In this document: piece after piece, positions 25,067 through 33,844 of the stretch
How the letters are laid out: every line of letters starts with the position of its first letter
Numbering within the stretch: position 1 is the stretch's first letter
Source of the DNA: an uncultured Intestinimonas sp.
GTDB lineage: Bacteria; Bacillota; Clostridia; Oscillospirales; Oscillospiraceae
Direction: 5' to 3'
NCBI RefSeq assembly: GCF_944387245.1
Contig: NZ_CALXEE010000004.1
Location: 1-64,000 of the forward strand
DNA length: 64,000 nucleotides
Program-made: the position numbers and the translations under genes
Notes under the pieces: model-generated
Seen by the model: the letters and a program-made list of their open reading frames with translations, nothing else
The model's database searches: none
What the model was told of the DNA's origin: nothing

Positions 25067-25485
25067 CAGCCCTCTTTGCGAGCCACGATGCGGAACTGAA
25101 GGGACTTACGGCGCTTTACCCTGCGATCCAGGGCGATGATAAGCAGCACGCTGACGGCGAAGGCGGCGGCGCCAGCCAGGATGCACCAGCCCTGGGTGAG
25201 ACCAAAGGCCTGCGCCACCAGATAGCCGGCTACCAACAACACCATGGGTACCAGGTAGACAAAGGCGATGATGCCCATGAGCTGGGAATTCTCTGTCTCC
25301 ACCACCACCAGCTCACCCACCTTGGCATCCACGGTGTTTTCGGCCAGAGCGGTGACAGTGGGCTGGGCCGCCGTCATGCAGCCGCCGCACTCAGAGCAGT
25401 TATGGGCGCATGCGCCCTGCCGGATCACCGCTACCTCGGCGGTGCCGTTTGGAAAGGTCTGTTTGATCTGCGCAGTTTGTGTCAT
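25066..25485 (-). CDS. RseC/MucC-family membrane protein
   Basis: A 139-residue RseC-type protein. The N-terminal soluble part carries a conserved Cys cluster (CAHNCSECGGC) typical of the family, followed by two TM helices (about 70-92 and 98-118) and a basic tail. In Gammaproteobacteria relatives reduce SoxR or modulate sigma-E; in Clostridia they often sit near Rnf-type redox genes, which are not in this window. Here it follows cdaR by 14 bp. Confidence 0.88.
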   Translation of the reverse strand: MTQTAQIKQTFPNGTAEVAVIRQGACAHNCSECGGCMTAAQPTVTALAENTVDAKVGELVVVETENSQLMGIIAFVYLVPMVLLVAGYLVAQAFGLTQGWCILAGAAAFAVSVLLIIALDRRVKRRKSLQFRIVARKEG

Positions 25486-25499
25486 AACGAAAGACTCTC

Positions 25500-26786
25500 C
25501 TATTGTGACTGGATATTGACCACGACGATGTACCCATTGCTACCGGGACTGATCACACCGCAGCGGCTGTCACCATCCAAGTAAATCTTAGGCGTGAAGG
25601 GGAACTGAGCTTGCCGCAGGTTCTGGCCCTCCAGATCCACCACCACTCGGATTTGATAGCCCTCCACGGTATCCAGTGCATCGGCAGGCCCTCGGACCTT
25701 CACCTGGAGGGACTGGGTCACTGCATCGGCAGTAAATCCTTCCGGCGTGTTGATGACGTCGATATTGGAGGTTTCCACCGTTTTGGTTTCTAATCCGCGG
25801 ATGGTAACGGTAACTGTGGCCTGGGTGATTCCGCTGTCATTACTCAATTCCGGCGTGAGTTCAATGGGGAATACAAATTCCTGCTGGTCCTGGACCACTT
25901 GGGACAGGTCAATCTTACCGATGGTGATGGTTTTGCCCTCCAGGTAAGATACGTCGGCTTCGTCGCCGGAAACCTGGATGGTGGCGGGCTGGATGTCCAC
26001 CGTCACGTAACGTCCAAAGTTATCCTCGGTGATCCCACCGCCATAGACGTACTCCACGCTCAGCGGGACTTCCATGGTCTTGACCACCGGCATGACCACG
26101 CTCACTGTATTCACGTTGGTGGTAAGATCATGGTCGTCCACCACCTCGCCGTCAGCAGTCATGAGCTGGAATCCCAGCTCGCCAGTATAGGTCTTGGTGA
26201 GATTGTCGCCCGTAATGGTGACCTGTGCGTACTCCACCTGATTAACCAAGGACTCAGGGCCCTGGACCTTGAGGGTACCCGGAGTGACCTCCACTGGGTT
26301 GGCCCGGTAGTTATTGTCCTCGTCTACCGTACCCTCAAAGACACCCCTGACCTCTACCGTCTTGGACATGAGTCGGGTAACCGTGACCTGGATGGTCTTG
26401 CCCTCCTGATCCATCACCCGCACTCCAGTAGATGTGAGTGAAGTAAATTCCGGGGTGATGGTACAGCTGAGATCATAGGTTCCGGGCTCAGTGATCTCGG
26501 CCACATTGATGGTGGCACTGAAATATTCGCTTGGATTGGAGGCCATGCTTACCAGCAGGCTTCGATTTCCGCTGACCCGAGCGCTGACAGTAAGTTTGGT
26601 ATTGGGATCGATCATCAAGCCCTTGGCGTTCAGGGCCTCCTCCCCCACCACCGTCACTGGAATACTGCGCACGGTGGATTCACCCACGTCGGTCACACTG
26701 GCTGTCACATAGGCCCACAGTCCCAGAGCGATGAGGATGGACAGGATGATATTGAAGATTTTACTTTCCGTGAACTTCTTCCCCAT
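25500..26786 (-). CDS. cdaR: YbbR-domain protein, CdaA regulator CdaR
   Basis: A 428-residue protein with one N-terminal TM helix (about 12-30) and four or so extracytoplasmic YbbR repeats, the CdaR layout. CdaR binds and modulates the diadenylate cyclase CdaA. The ATG at 26786 (MGKKFTESKIFNIILS) follows AAAGGTG and lies inside the cdaA 3' end, an overlap of 26 bp. glmM, the usual third gene of this operon, is not downstream. Confidence 0.93.
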   Translation of the reverse strand: MGKKFTESKIFNIILSILIALGLWAYVTASVTDVGESTVRSIPVTVVGEEALNAKGLMIDPNTKLTVSARVSGNRSLLVSMASNPSEYFSATINVAEITEPGTYDLSCTITPEFTSLTSTGVRVMDQEGKTIQVTVTRLMSKTVEVRGVFEGTVDEDNNYRANPVEVTPGTLKVQGPESLVNQVEYAQVTITGDNLTKTYTGELGFQLMTADGEVVDDHDLTTNVNTVSVVMPVVKTMEVPLSVEYVYGGGITEDNFGRYVTVDIQPATIQVSGDEADVSYLEGKTITIGKIDLSQVVQDQQEFVFPIELTPELSNDSGITQATVTVTIRGLETKTVETSNIDVINTPEGFTADAVTQSLQVKVRGPADALDTVEGYQIRVVVDLEGQNLRQAQFPFTPKIYLDGDSRCGVISPGSNGYIVVVNIQSQ

Positions 26787-27645
26787 CGTTTTTGTCACCT
26801 TTTTTCGACTTGAATAGGGCGGAGAACTTATTGGAAGAACCGGAGGTGTCCTCCTTGGGCAGCAACTCGTTGCGCAGCAGCCGTTCCAGGGTCTCCGGAG
26901 CCAGATGCCGTTTGAGCATTCCGTTGACGGCCACGGAGATGGAGCCGGTTTCCTCCGAGACAATGGCCACCACGGCATCGGAGTTCTCACTCATGCCGAT
27001 ACCAGCCCGATGGCGCATACCAAGGTCCCGGGACAAATTGGTATTTCCGGACAAAGGAAGCACACAGCCTGCGCCCACAATATGTCCGTTCCGGACGATG
27101 ACAGCGCCGTCATGGAGGGGCGCCTTGTTCCAAAAGAGGTTTTTGAGAAGCTCTGCTGCTACGGTTGAGTCCAAGGCGGTACCTGTCTTAATGATGTCGT
27201 CCAGAGGCACTTTGCGCTCAAAGACCATCAGAGCACCTACTTTATCCCGCGAGAGAGAGGCATAGGCCTGGACGGTCTGTGAGATCGCCTCCTCCACCTC
27301 CGGGGGGGCCTCCTCCCTGCTGAACATATCGCCCAGGGTGGTGCTGCCCAGCTGCTCCAAAAATCGGCGGATCTCCGGCTGGAACACCACAATGAGCGCC
27401 AACATTCCCATCTCCACCATATGGGAGAGGAAAAAGTTGATGACACGCAGCTGCAGTACCGAGGACACTACCAGAGCAGCCAACAACAACAGAATAGCCT
27501 TGGCTACCTGTGCTGCCCGGCTCCGTCGGACCAGCATAAGCACCCGGTAAATAATCACCGAAATGATGGTCACGTCCACGATATCGAATATGGAAATGTT
27601 AAAGGTCAGGATGTAATGATACACCCTCTGAAAGATGTCCGTCAT
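26761..27645 (-). CDS. cdaA: Diadenylate cyclase (c-di-AMP synthase)
   Basis: A 294-residue CdaA: three N-terminal TM helices, then a DAC domain with the catalytic DGA (HDGAVIV) and RHR (RHRAGIGMSE) motifs. It makes c-di-AMP, which controls potassium, osmolyte and cell-wall balance. Two ATGs are close together; the one at 27645 has GGGAG nine bases upstream and was preferred over 27651. A strong promoter lies at 27713-27741. Confidence 0.96.
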   Translation of the reverse strand: MTDIFQRVYHYILTFNISIFDIVDVTIISVIIYRVLMLVRRSRAAQVAKAILLLLAALVVSSVLQLRVINFFLSHMVEMGMLALIVVFQPEIRRFLEQLGSTTLGDMFSREEAPPEVEEAISQTVQAYASLSRDKVGALMVFERKVPLDDIIKTGTALDSTVAAELLKNLFWNKAPLHDGAVIVRNGHIVGAGCVLPLSGNTNLSRDLGMRHRAGIGMSENSDAVVAIVSEETGSISVAVNGMLKRHLAPETLERLLRNELLPKEDTSGSSNKFSALFKSKKGDKNDGEEVHGK

Positions 27646-27712
27646 TTCCATTATCTCCCATATATAAAAATGGCCCAGGGCCGGGCACAATAACCTCCCG
27701 CCCATTTCAAAT

Positions 27713-27741
27713 ATTATACTGTATCCACCGGCAAATGGCAA
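27713..27741 (-). promoter_or_regulatory. Sigma-A promoter of cdaA
   Basis: TTGCCA (27736-27741), a 17-bp spacer and a perfect TATAAT (27713-27718), read on -. Predicted start near 27706, leader about 60 nt. Confidence 0.85.
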
Positions 27742-27787
27742 GGACTCCGCCTATTAAATTTCCCTGAACTTCTCTCAAAAATGGACG

Positions 27788-27836
27788 AAAAAAAGCGTGC
27801 GAGGGCGCGCGGCGGAGAAACCGCGGTCCTCGCACG
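27788..27836 (-). terminator. Terminator of the class V aminotransferase gene
   Basis: On - a 9-bp stem CGTGCGAGG / CCTCGCACG with a GC-rich internal loop, followed by C and seven T. It ends the 27848-29229 unit before the cdaA promoter. Confidence 0.85.
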
Positions 27837-27847
27837 GCGGGACACGT

Positions 27848-28972
27848 TCAGCGTGCCCGGAGGCGGCTCACTGCCCGGACCAGGGCGGAGACCTCTCCGG
27901 GCGTATTGAAAGCGGAAAAGCTGGCCCGCACTGTCCCTGTCTCCAGGGTACCCGCAGTACGATGGGCCAGAGGGGCACAGTGGAGGCCGGACCGGACGGC
28001 GATGCCTTGCTTGGCAAGCCGGGCTCCCACCTCCTCGCAGTCCATGCCCTCCACCCGGAAGGAGACCACGCCCGCCTGATGGGCCAGTCGAGGCGCGGCG
28101 TAGACAGTGACTCCTTCCAAACGGGTCAGTGCATGGACACACTGGGCGGCCAGGCGACGCTCGTGCGTCAGGATGTGTGCTGGGCCTTTGCGTGCTACGA
28201 ACCGCAATCCTTCCAGCAGCCCGGCGGCACCTGGGACGTTGTGGGTGCCCGCCTCCAGCCGGTCGGGCAGGAAATCAGGCATCTCCTGGAGCATGGAGAG
28301 AGACCCAGTTCCCCCTTCCATCAAAGGCCGTCCCGGTTGTGCACACAGCAGAAGTCCAGTTCCCTGGGGCCCGTAGAGGCCCTTGTGACCCGGCATGGCG
28401 ATAAAGGCGGCTCCCAACTCCTCCAGGGAAACGGGCAGCGTACCGGCAGATTGGGAGGCGTCCAGGATGAGTGGAATCCCCCGCTCACGGCACAGAGCGG
28501 CGATCGCTTCCACCGGCAGCACATACCCGAAGACATTGGAGACATGGGTACAGATGACGCAGGATACTTCTGGAGTCAGTAGTGCCCGGAACCGCTCAGC
28601 CATGGCCTCTGGCTGAAACAGCGGGGCATCGGCCACTTTCACCGTCACATTGGGGATGGCAGTCAATGGGCGTGTGACGGCGTTGTGCTCATACCCAGAG
28701 ATGAGCACCGTATTTCCTGGAGCAATCAAAGTCTTGATGGCCAGGTTGAGGCCGTGAGTGGCGTTCATGGTAAGCACTACTTGGTCTGGCTCCGGTACGT
28801 GAAAAAGCCGGGCGGCGGTCTCCCGGCAGGCGAAAATGGTATCGGCCGCCGCCATGGCAGCGGGATAGCCGCCCCGACCGGGACTGGCCATTCGGCTCAT
28901 GGCATTGGCCGCCGCTCTGGCCACCGCTGGCGGCTTCTGAAGGGTGGTGGCAGCGGAGTCCAGATAGATCAT
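27848..28972 (-). CDS. Cysteine-desulfurase-family class V aminotransferase
   Basis: A 374-residue PLP enzyme of the Csd/NifS-like group. It starts with MIYLDSAATTLQKP. The PLP lysine is in AMPGHKGLYGPQGTGLL and the aspartate in PLILDASQSAG. A cysteine is present in the C-terminal catalytic-loop region (RSGLHCAPLAH), consistent with desulfurase or selenocysteine-lyase activity. It overlaps the upstream DUF3343 gene by 4 bp; that partner could carry sulfur or selenium. No iscU or tRNA thiolation gene is nearby. Confidence 0.88.
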   Translation of the reverse strand: MIYLDSAATTLQKPPAVARAAANAMSRMASPGRGGYPAAMAAADTIFACRETAARLFHVPEPDQVVLTMNATHGLNLAIKTLIAPGNTVLISGYEHNAVTRPLTAIPNVTVKVADAPLFQPEAMAERFRALLTPEVSCVICTHVSNVFGYVLPVEAIAALCRERGIPLILDASQSAGTLPVSLEELGAAFIAMPGHKGLYGPQGTGLLLCAQPGRPLMEGGTGSLSMLQEMPDFLPDRLEAGTHNVPGAAGLLEGLRFVARKGPAHILTHERRLAAQCVHALTRLEGVTVYAAPRLAHQAGVVSFRVEGMDCEEVGARLAKQGIAVRSGLHCAPLAHRTAGTLETGTVRASFSAFNTPGEVSALVRAVSRLRAR

Positions 28973-29229
28973 GGCCCCACCTGGCGGTAGCTGCCGTCCG
29001 ACTCCGCGATATAGATCCCCTTGGGCCGCAGCTCCGCCCGATTGAGCAGCACCAGGGACTGGGCCAGCCGGCGCTCTGACACCTTCACCGCATACCCGCA
29101 GCCCTCCCCTACAATGGATTTGGGCGCCCGAAGGACCACTCCGGTGATTCCGCCCCGCTCCAGCACGGCCGCCGTCCGCTGGGCATAGGTCAGCGAGCGG
29201 CAGACGATAAGATAATAGACCATAGGCAT
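28969..29229 (-). CDS. DUF3343-family putative S/Se carrier protein
   Basis: An 86-residue protein of the DUF3343 family, named in databases as a putative Se/S carrier-like protein. It begins with YYLIVCRSLTYAQRTAAVLE and has a central GEGCGYAVKV with a single exposed-type Cys, a plausible acceptor site. Two ATGs are possible (29229, 29223); GGAG lies 4 or 10 bases upstream respectively. It is translationally coupled to the desulfurase-like gene, which fits a donor-acceptor pair (inference). Confidence 0.82.
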   Translation of the reverse strand: MPMVYYLIVCRSLTYAQRTAAVLERGGITGVVLRAPKSIVGEGCGYAVKVSERRLAQSLVLLNRAELRPKGIYIAESDGSYRQVGP

Positions 29230-29286
29230 TACGCTCCTCTCTGGAGCATTCTATGTTTTCCGCCCTATAGAGGACACCAATTGGAA

Positions 29287-29321
29287 AGGACCGGAGTCCT
29301 CTGTCATAAGGCTCCGGTCCT
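29287..29321 (-). terminator. Probable terminator hairpin downstream of ispF
   Basis: A 10-bp stem (AGGACCGGAG / CTCCGGTCCT) with a 15-nt loop, followed on - by TTTCCAATT. The U-tract is weak. Confidence 0.5.
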
Positions 29322-29329
29322 CCGTCTCT

Positions 29330-29812
29330 TTATATCCGCTCTAACAGGGTTACCGCGTGGGCCGCCATGCCCTGGCCGGTGCCGGTGAAGCCCAGTCCTT
29401 CCTCGGTGGTAGCCTTCACATTCACCCGCTCCTGGGGCACCCCCATATGGAGGGCCAGGTTCTGCCTCATCTGGGGGATATGTCCGGCCAGCTTGGGCCG
29501 CTGGGCCACGATGGTGGCGTCCACGTTACCCACCTGCCATCCCTCCTTCCGAAGGCAGTCGCACACCCGGTCCAGCAGCACCAGGCTGGAGATTCCGGCA
29601 AAGGCCGGGTCATTGTCAGGGAAATGCTTCCCGATGTCTCCCAATCCCGCCGCACCCAGTAAGGCATCCATCACCGCGTGGGTGAGGACATCAGCATCGG
29701 AGTGACCTAACAGTCCCTCCTCCCACGGAATATCCACCCCGCCAAGGATGAGCCTACGTCCTGCTGTCAGTCGGTGGACATCATAGCCGTGCCCAACCCG
29801 CAGCTCTGCCAC
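29330..29812 (-). CDS. ispF: 2-C-methyl-D-erythritol 2,4-cyclodiphosphate synthase
   Basis: A 160-residue IspF of the MEP isoprenoid pathway. The zinc ligands are visible in GHGYDVHRL and [21 protein letters not shown]; the substrate region [12 protein letters not shown] and the C-terminal [16 protein letters not shown] are intact. The start is GTG and overlaps the ispD stop (TAGTG), so ispD and ispF are coupled. Confidence 0.96.
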   Translation of the reverse strand: MAELRVGHGYDVHRLTAGRRLILGGVDIPWEEGLLGHSDADVLTHAVMDALLGAAGLGDIGKHFPDNDPAFAGISSLVLLDRVCDCLRKEGWQVGNVDATIVAQRPKLAGHIPQMRQNLALHMGVPQERVNVKATTEEGLGFTGTGQGMAAHAVTLLERI

Positions 29813-30540
29813 TACGCCTCTCCCCTTCTCATCAAAATACCCAACCCCAGGTCCAGGTCCGTGGGGGTGGTCAGCTTCAAATTGGCCCGGTCTCCTTTAG
29901 TAAGGGAGACCCGCATGCCCAGGCGCTCCACAGCGGCGCAGTCGTCAGTGAGGGTGACACCATCCTCCGCCGCCTTCTGGAGGGCTGCCTTCAGAAGAGA
30001 TGACTCGAAGACTTGGGGTGTTTGAATGGCGAAGAGGGTCTCTCGGTCCAGGGTCTCCTCCACTACACCGTCTTTTGCACGCTTGACTGTATCGGTCACC
30101 GGCACCGCCGGCGCCGCCGCGCCGCACTCCGCCGCCTTCCGAATGACCTCTTCCAGCAGTTCCTGGGTAACAAAGGGCCGGGCACCGTCGTGGACGGCGA
30201 TGAGTTCAGCCTCCGGGCTGGCCGATCGGATGCCGGCTAGTACTGACAAGGTACGGGTAACGCCTCCGGTCACCACCTTGGTGACCTTCTCCAGGCCAAA
30301 ATCCCGGCACAGACGGCTTACCGGTACCACTAGGTCCTCACGGGTCACTACCACGATCTCATGGATCAGGACACAGGCCTCCAGAGTCTGGAGCGTCCGG
30401 ACCAGTACCGGACGGTCCCCCAGCTCCAAAAGCATTTTGTCCTGACCCTCCATGCGGGTAGAGGAGCCAGCGGCAGGCACCACAGCAGTGCAGAACGGCG
30501 CAGCCGGACGTCGCTTCCGCAGCGCGCCAAAGATCGGCAT
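29812..30540 (-). CDS. ispD: 2-C-methyl-D-erythritol 4-phosphate cytidylyltransferase
   Basis: A 242-residue enzyme that makes CDP-methylerythritol from MEP and CTP. The nucleotide-binding [21 protein letters not shown] and HDGARPFV motifs are clear. The ATG at 30540 was chosen because AAAGGAG precedes it and an upstream TTG would place that site within the coding region. It follows the carD terminator, with ispF overlapping downstream. Confidence 0.96.
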   Translation of the reverse strand: MPIFGALRKRRPAAPFCTAVVPAAGSSTRMEGQDKMLLELGDRPVLVRTLQTLEACVLIHEIVVVTREDLVVPVSRLCRDFGLEKVTKVVTGGVTRTLSVLAGIRSASPEAELIAVHDGARPFVTQELLEEVIRKAAECGAAAPAVPVTDTVKRAKDGVVEETLDRETLFAIQTPQVFESSLLKAALQKAAEDGVTLTDDCAAVERLGMRVSLTKGDRANLKLTTPTDLDLGLGILMRRGEA

Positions 30541-30588
30541 GATGGGAACACTCCTTTCCAATTAAATGACAGGTCTCCCTCTCACCGC

Positions 30589-30614
30589 AAAAAGGAGCCT
30601 TTCGGCTCCTTTTT
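30589..30614 (-). terminator. Terminator of carD
   Basis: An 11-bp stem AAAAAGGAGCC / GGCTCCTTTTT with a 4-nt loop, U-tracts on both strands. It lies between the carD stop and ispD. Confidence 0.9.
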
Positions 30615-30628
30615 GATCTGTCGGGTGG

Positions 30629-31105
30629 TTAGCTCAGAGCGGTGTTGATGCGCTTCTCCACGTCCTCATAACTGGCATCCTGGGAGAGAACCAGCTCGGA
30701 TATGAGGATCTGCTTGGCCGAGTGGAGCATCTTACGTTCCCCCGTGGAGAGCCCCCGGTCCTCGTCCCGGAGCATCAGGCCCTTCACCACCCGGGCCACC
30801 TCCATCAGGTCCCCGCTCTTGATCCGGAGCATGTTCTCCCGATAGCGGCGATTCCAATTCTGGGTCATGTCCACCTTGATGTTTGGCATAGCCGCAATGA
30901 TCCGGTCAGCTGCGTCCCGATCCACCACGGGCCGCACCCCGATTTCCTCCGTGTGCTCGGTGGGTATCATGACCAGCATGCCCCCCACTGGCAGCTTGAG
31001 GATGTAGTAGTCCCGCACCACGCCGTTGACCTTTTTGCTGACGATGCTGTCGATCACGCCGGCACCATGCATCGGATGGACGATCTTGTCTCCTATCTGA
31101 AACAT
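30629..31105 (-). CDS. carD: CarD/CdnL-family RNA polymerase-binding factor
   Basis: A 158-residue CarD protein. The N-terminal Tudor-like RNA-polymerase-interacting domain (1-60) starts FQIGDKIVHPMHGAGVIDSI; a helical DNA-binding C-domain follows with WNRRYRENMLRIKSGD. CarD stabilises open promoter complexes, notably at rRNA promoters. The ATG follows AAGGAGG. It is monocistronic between its own promoter and terminator. Confidence 0.93.
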   Translation of the reverse strand: MFQIGDKIVHPMHGAGVIDSIVSKKVNGVVRDYYILKLPVGGMLVMIPTEHTEEIGVRPVVDRDAADRIIAAMPNIKVDMTQNWNRRYRENMLRIKSGDLMEVARVVKGLMLRDEDRGLSTGERKMLHSAKQILISELVLSQDASYEDVEKRINTALS

Positions 31106-31134
31106 GATAACCACCTCCTTGACTTGAGAAAAAT

Positions 31135-31160
31135 AACTTGACAAACCTACAAATCAAGTT
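31135..31160 (-). promoter_or_regulatory. Inverted repeat at the carD transcription start
   Basis: AACTTGA / TCAAGTT separated by 12 bases. It covers the predicted +1 region, so it may be an operator or a leader hairpin. Confidence 0.35.
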
Positions 31161-31161
31161 T

Positions 31162-31190
31162 ATTATAAACCATTTATCACTGTTTCGCAA
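31162..31190 (-). promoter_or_regulatory. Strong promoter of carD
   Basis: On -: TTGCGA (31185-31190), a 17-bp spacer and a perfect TATAAT (31162-31167). Confidence 0.88.
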
Positions 31191-31255
31191 GTAAAAAGCG
31201 CCTTGTCTTCCGCAAAACAGGTGTCAAATCTCAGTCAAGGATGTGAAAAGCAGTA

Positions 31256-31292
31256 AAAAAGGACCTGCCTCTATAAGAGACAGGTCCTTTTT
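31256..31292 (-). terminator. Terminator of the ispH-rpsA unit
   Basis: Stem GGACCTG-c-CTCT / AGAG-a-CAGGTCC with a 3-nt loop, flanked by A and T runs; on - it ends with six T. Confidence 0.93.
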
Positions 31293-31313
31293 CATTTAAC
31301 GAGCCAGTGAGGA

Positions 31314-33248
31314 TTACTCCTCATCCTCCACGGGAGCAGAATCCTCCAGCAGGGCACGGATGGACAGAGAGACCTTCTTGTTCTCCATGTCGATGTCAGT
31401 AATCTTCACGTCGACCATATCGCCCTCGGCCAGCACGTCACCGGGCTTGTCGATGCGGTGATCAGCGATCTGGGAGATGTGGATGAGGCCGTCCACACCG
31501 GGAACGATCTCAGCAAAGGCGCCGAAGGTCATCAGCTTGACAACCTTCACGTTGGCCACGTCGCCCACGCTGTACTTGTCGGTAAACACGGTCCAGGGAT
31601 CCTGGCTCCGGTCCTTCATGCCCAGAGAGATCTTCTTCTTCTCGGGATCGAAGGAGATGACATACACGTCCACGGGGTCACCCACACTGACAACCTCGGA
31701 GGGGTGCTTAATGCGGCTCCAGGAGAGCTCGGAGATGTGGACCATGCCGTCCACGCCGCCGATGTCCACGAAGGCGCCGTAAGAGGTCAGGGACTTCACA
31801 ACACCGTTGTAGTGCTTGCCGTTCTCGATCTCAGCCCAGACCTTGGCGGCCTTCTCGGCGCGCTCAGCCTGCTCCACGGCACGGATGGAACCCACCACAC
31901 GGCGGCGGGCACGGTTGACCTCGGTGATCTTCATGCGGACCTTCTGCTTCAGCAGAGCGGTCATGGCAGCGTCACGGGGCAGACCAGTCTGAGAGGCGGG
32001 GATGAACACGCGCACACCCTTGACAGAGGCCACAACGCCGCCCTTGTTCTCCTCGGTGATGACGCCTTCCACCACGGTGCCGGCCTCGCGGGCGGCCTCC
32101 ACGTCATCCCAGCTCTTCACGGTGTCCAGGCGCTTCTTGGACAGGGTGACCACGCCCTCAGCGTCGTTGACGCGCATGACATAGGTCTCGATCTCGTCGC
32201 CCACCTTGACGATGTCCTCCACCTTCACAGTGGGATCGTCGGTCAGCTCGGATACAGGAATGTAGCCAGCGTGCTTGGTGCCCAGATCCACATAGATCTC
32301 AGTGGGCGTGATCTCAGTGACGACACCGGTGACCTTCTCTCCTGTATTTAAAGTTTTGATCGATTTCTCCAGCAGATCAGCGAAGGATTCCTCGATCTCC
32401 ATGATTTCGTCGCTCATTTTGTCATAGACCTCCTTTATAATCCACCCGGGCGTTGATGCTCCCGCGGTGATGCCGATCGAAGCCGCCCCTGCGAAAGAGG
32501 CCGGTTCCAATTCCTCCGCCCCCTCAATGGCGACCACCCGGGGACAAAGGGCGCGACACAGCTCTGAAAGCCGCTTTGTATTGGAGCTTTTGCGATCTCC
32601 GATGACGATCATCGCATCGCAACGGGCTGCCAATTCCTGGGCTTCCGTCTGCCGTATATACGTAGCATTACATATTGTATCAAAAATTTCAGCGTTTGTA
32701 CACTCTTTTTTTGCTGTTTCTATGGCGTGATCCCAAATTTTACGGGTCGATGTGGTCTGAGAGACCAGTGTAAGCGGCATTTTCCGCCGTTCCGGACGCT
32801 CGGTGAGCCAAGCGGACAGGGCCTCCCCATCAGGCAACACCACCGGATGGCGGCACCAGCCGGCGATCGCCACGATTTCGGGATGGTCAGGAGTGCCGAT
32901 GATGACCGGCTGCCGTCCCTCCGCCTCTGCCTCTGCCACCAGACGGTGGATACGCTGAACATTGGGGCAGGCAGTATCTATGATCCGGCAACCCTTCTGC
33001 TCCAACACGTCATGAACCCACTTGGCCTCTCCATGAGAACGAAGGATCACCGGCGCTCCCGCAGGGACCTCCTCCACTGTGCGGACCAGGAAAGCGCCCT
33101 CACGTTCCAGTTTGGATACCACATGGTCGTTGTGGATCACTGGACCCAGCAGTACAGCACCGCCAGCCTGAGCGGTCTGCTCCGCCATTTCAACCGCACG
33201 CTTCACCCCGTAGCAGAAGCCGGCAGACTTGGCCAGTTCGATCTTCAT
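31314..33248 (-). CDS. ispH-rpsA: Fused IspH (HMBPP reductase) - ribosomal protein S1
   Basis: A 644-residue bifunctional protein. Residues 1-285 are IspH, the last MEP-pathway enzyme, with [4Fe-4S] cysteines in AGFCYGVKRA, DTACPNVQR and FDTICNATYIRQTEAQ. Residues about 298-635 hold four S1 RNA-binding repeats (for example GAFVDIGGVDGMVHISELSW), like the short S1 of Firmicutes. This fusion is known in Clostridia. It ends in acidic residues. The ATG overlaps the plsC stop, so it is the last gene of the rpiR-flavoprotein-cmk-plsC-ispH run. Confidence 0.97.
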   Translation of the reverse strand: MKIELAKSAGFCYGVKRAVEMAEQTAQAGGAVLLGPVIHNDHVVSKLEREGAFLVRTVEEVPAGAPVILRSHGEAKWVHDVLEQKGCRIIDTACPNVQRIHRLVAEAEAEGRQPVIIGTPDHPEIVAIAGWCRHPVVLPDGEALSAWLTERPERRKMPLTLVSQTTSTRKIWDHAIETAKKECTNAEIFDTICNATYIRQTEAQELAARCDAMIVIGDRKSSNTKRLSELCRALCPRVVAIEGAEELEPASFAGAASIGITAGASTPGWIIKEVYDKMSDEIMEIEESFADLLEKSIKTLNTGEKVTGVVTEITPTEIYVDLGTKHAGYIPVSELTDDPTVKVEDIVKVGDEIETYVMRVNDAEGVVTLSKKRLDTVKSWDDVEAAREAGTVVEGVITEENKGGVVASVKGVRVFIPASQTGLPRDAAMTALLKQKVRMKITEVNRARRRVVGSIRAVEQAERAEKAAKVWAEIENGKHYNGVVKSLTSYGAFVDIGGVDGMVHISELSWSRIKHPSEVVSVGDPVDVYVISFDPEKKKISLGMKDRSQDPWTVFTDKYSVGDVANVKVVKLMTFGAFAEIVPGVDGLIHISQIADHRIDKPGDVLAEGDMVDVKITDIDMENKKVSLSIRALLEDSAPVEDEE

Positions 33249-33844
33249 ACGACCTGCTCCCCCAGCTTACGAATGCGCTCCATGAGGTCGGCGGTGATGG
33301 CGTCGTACTCCTCCGCAGTGCCCTTCCGGCTGGACACCTGGGGCATATAAGGCTCACCAATAACCACAGTGGTCCGTCGGAACCAAGGTTTCCGTTCCGG
33401 CACATACACCGGGAGAATGGGAACACCGCACCGGACAGCCAGCATGGCAGCGCCGTTTTTAGCCTCACCCTGCTCTCCCCTGCTCTCGTGGATCCGGTGT
33501 CCCTCCGGATAGAGGAGCACCTTCTCCCCCTCCTTTAAAAACTTCATGGCCTGTTTGATAGCGCCCACGTCGGACTTGCCCCGCTCCACGCCAAAAACTC
33601 CAACATGGCGGAGGATCCACCCGATAAAAGGGACTCGCAGCAGCTCCGCCTTCGCCATGGGGCGGAGCTGGTTTTTATGCTGGAAGGCAAAGGCCAGAAA
33701 CAATGGGTCAGACATGGCGGTGTGGTTTCCGCACACCAGCACACCGCCCTCCGGGATATTCTCTCGGCCAATGGCACGGCCTGGATGGACCAGATTGAAA
33801 AAGGGATAGACGATCATATAAATCACATTGTAAAAGGTTCTCAT
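33245..33844 (-). CDS. plsC: 1-acyl-sn-glycerol-3-phosphate acyltransferase
   Basis: A 199-residue PlsC-type acyltransferase that makes phosphatidic acid. The catalytic H-x4-D motif is NHTAMSD near residue 37. The substrate-binding motif reads YPEGHRI in place of the usual FPEGTRS. A hydrophobic N-terminus suggests membrane association. It overlaps cmk and ispH by 4 bp each, a compact phospholipid, nucleotide and isoprenoid operon. Confidence 0.92.
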   Translation of the reverse strand: MRTFYNVIYMIVYPFFNLVHPGRAIGRENIPEGGVLVCGNHTAMSDPLFLAFAFQHKNQLRPMAKAELLRVPFIGWILRHVGVFGVERGKSDVGAIKQAMKFLKEGEKVLLYPEGHRIHESRGEQGEAKNGAAMLAVRCGVPILPVYVPERKPWFRRTTVVIGEPYMPQVSSRKGTAEEYDAITADLMERIRKLGEQVV

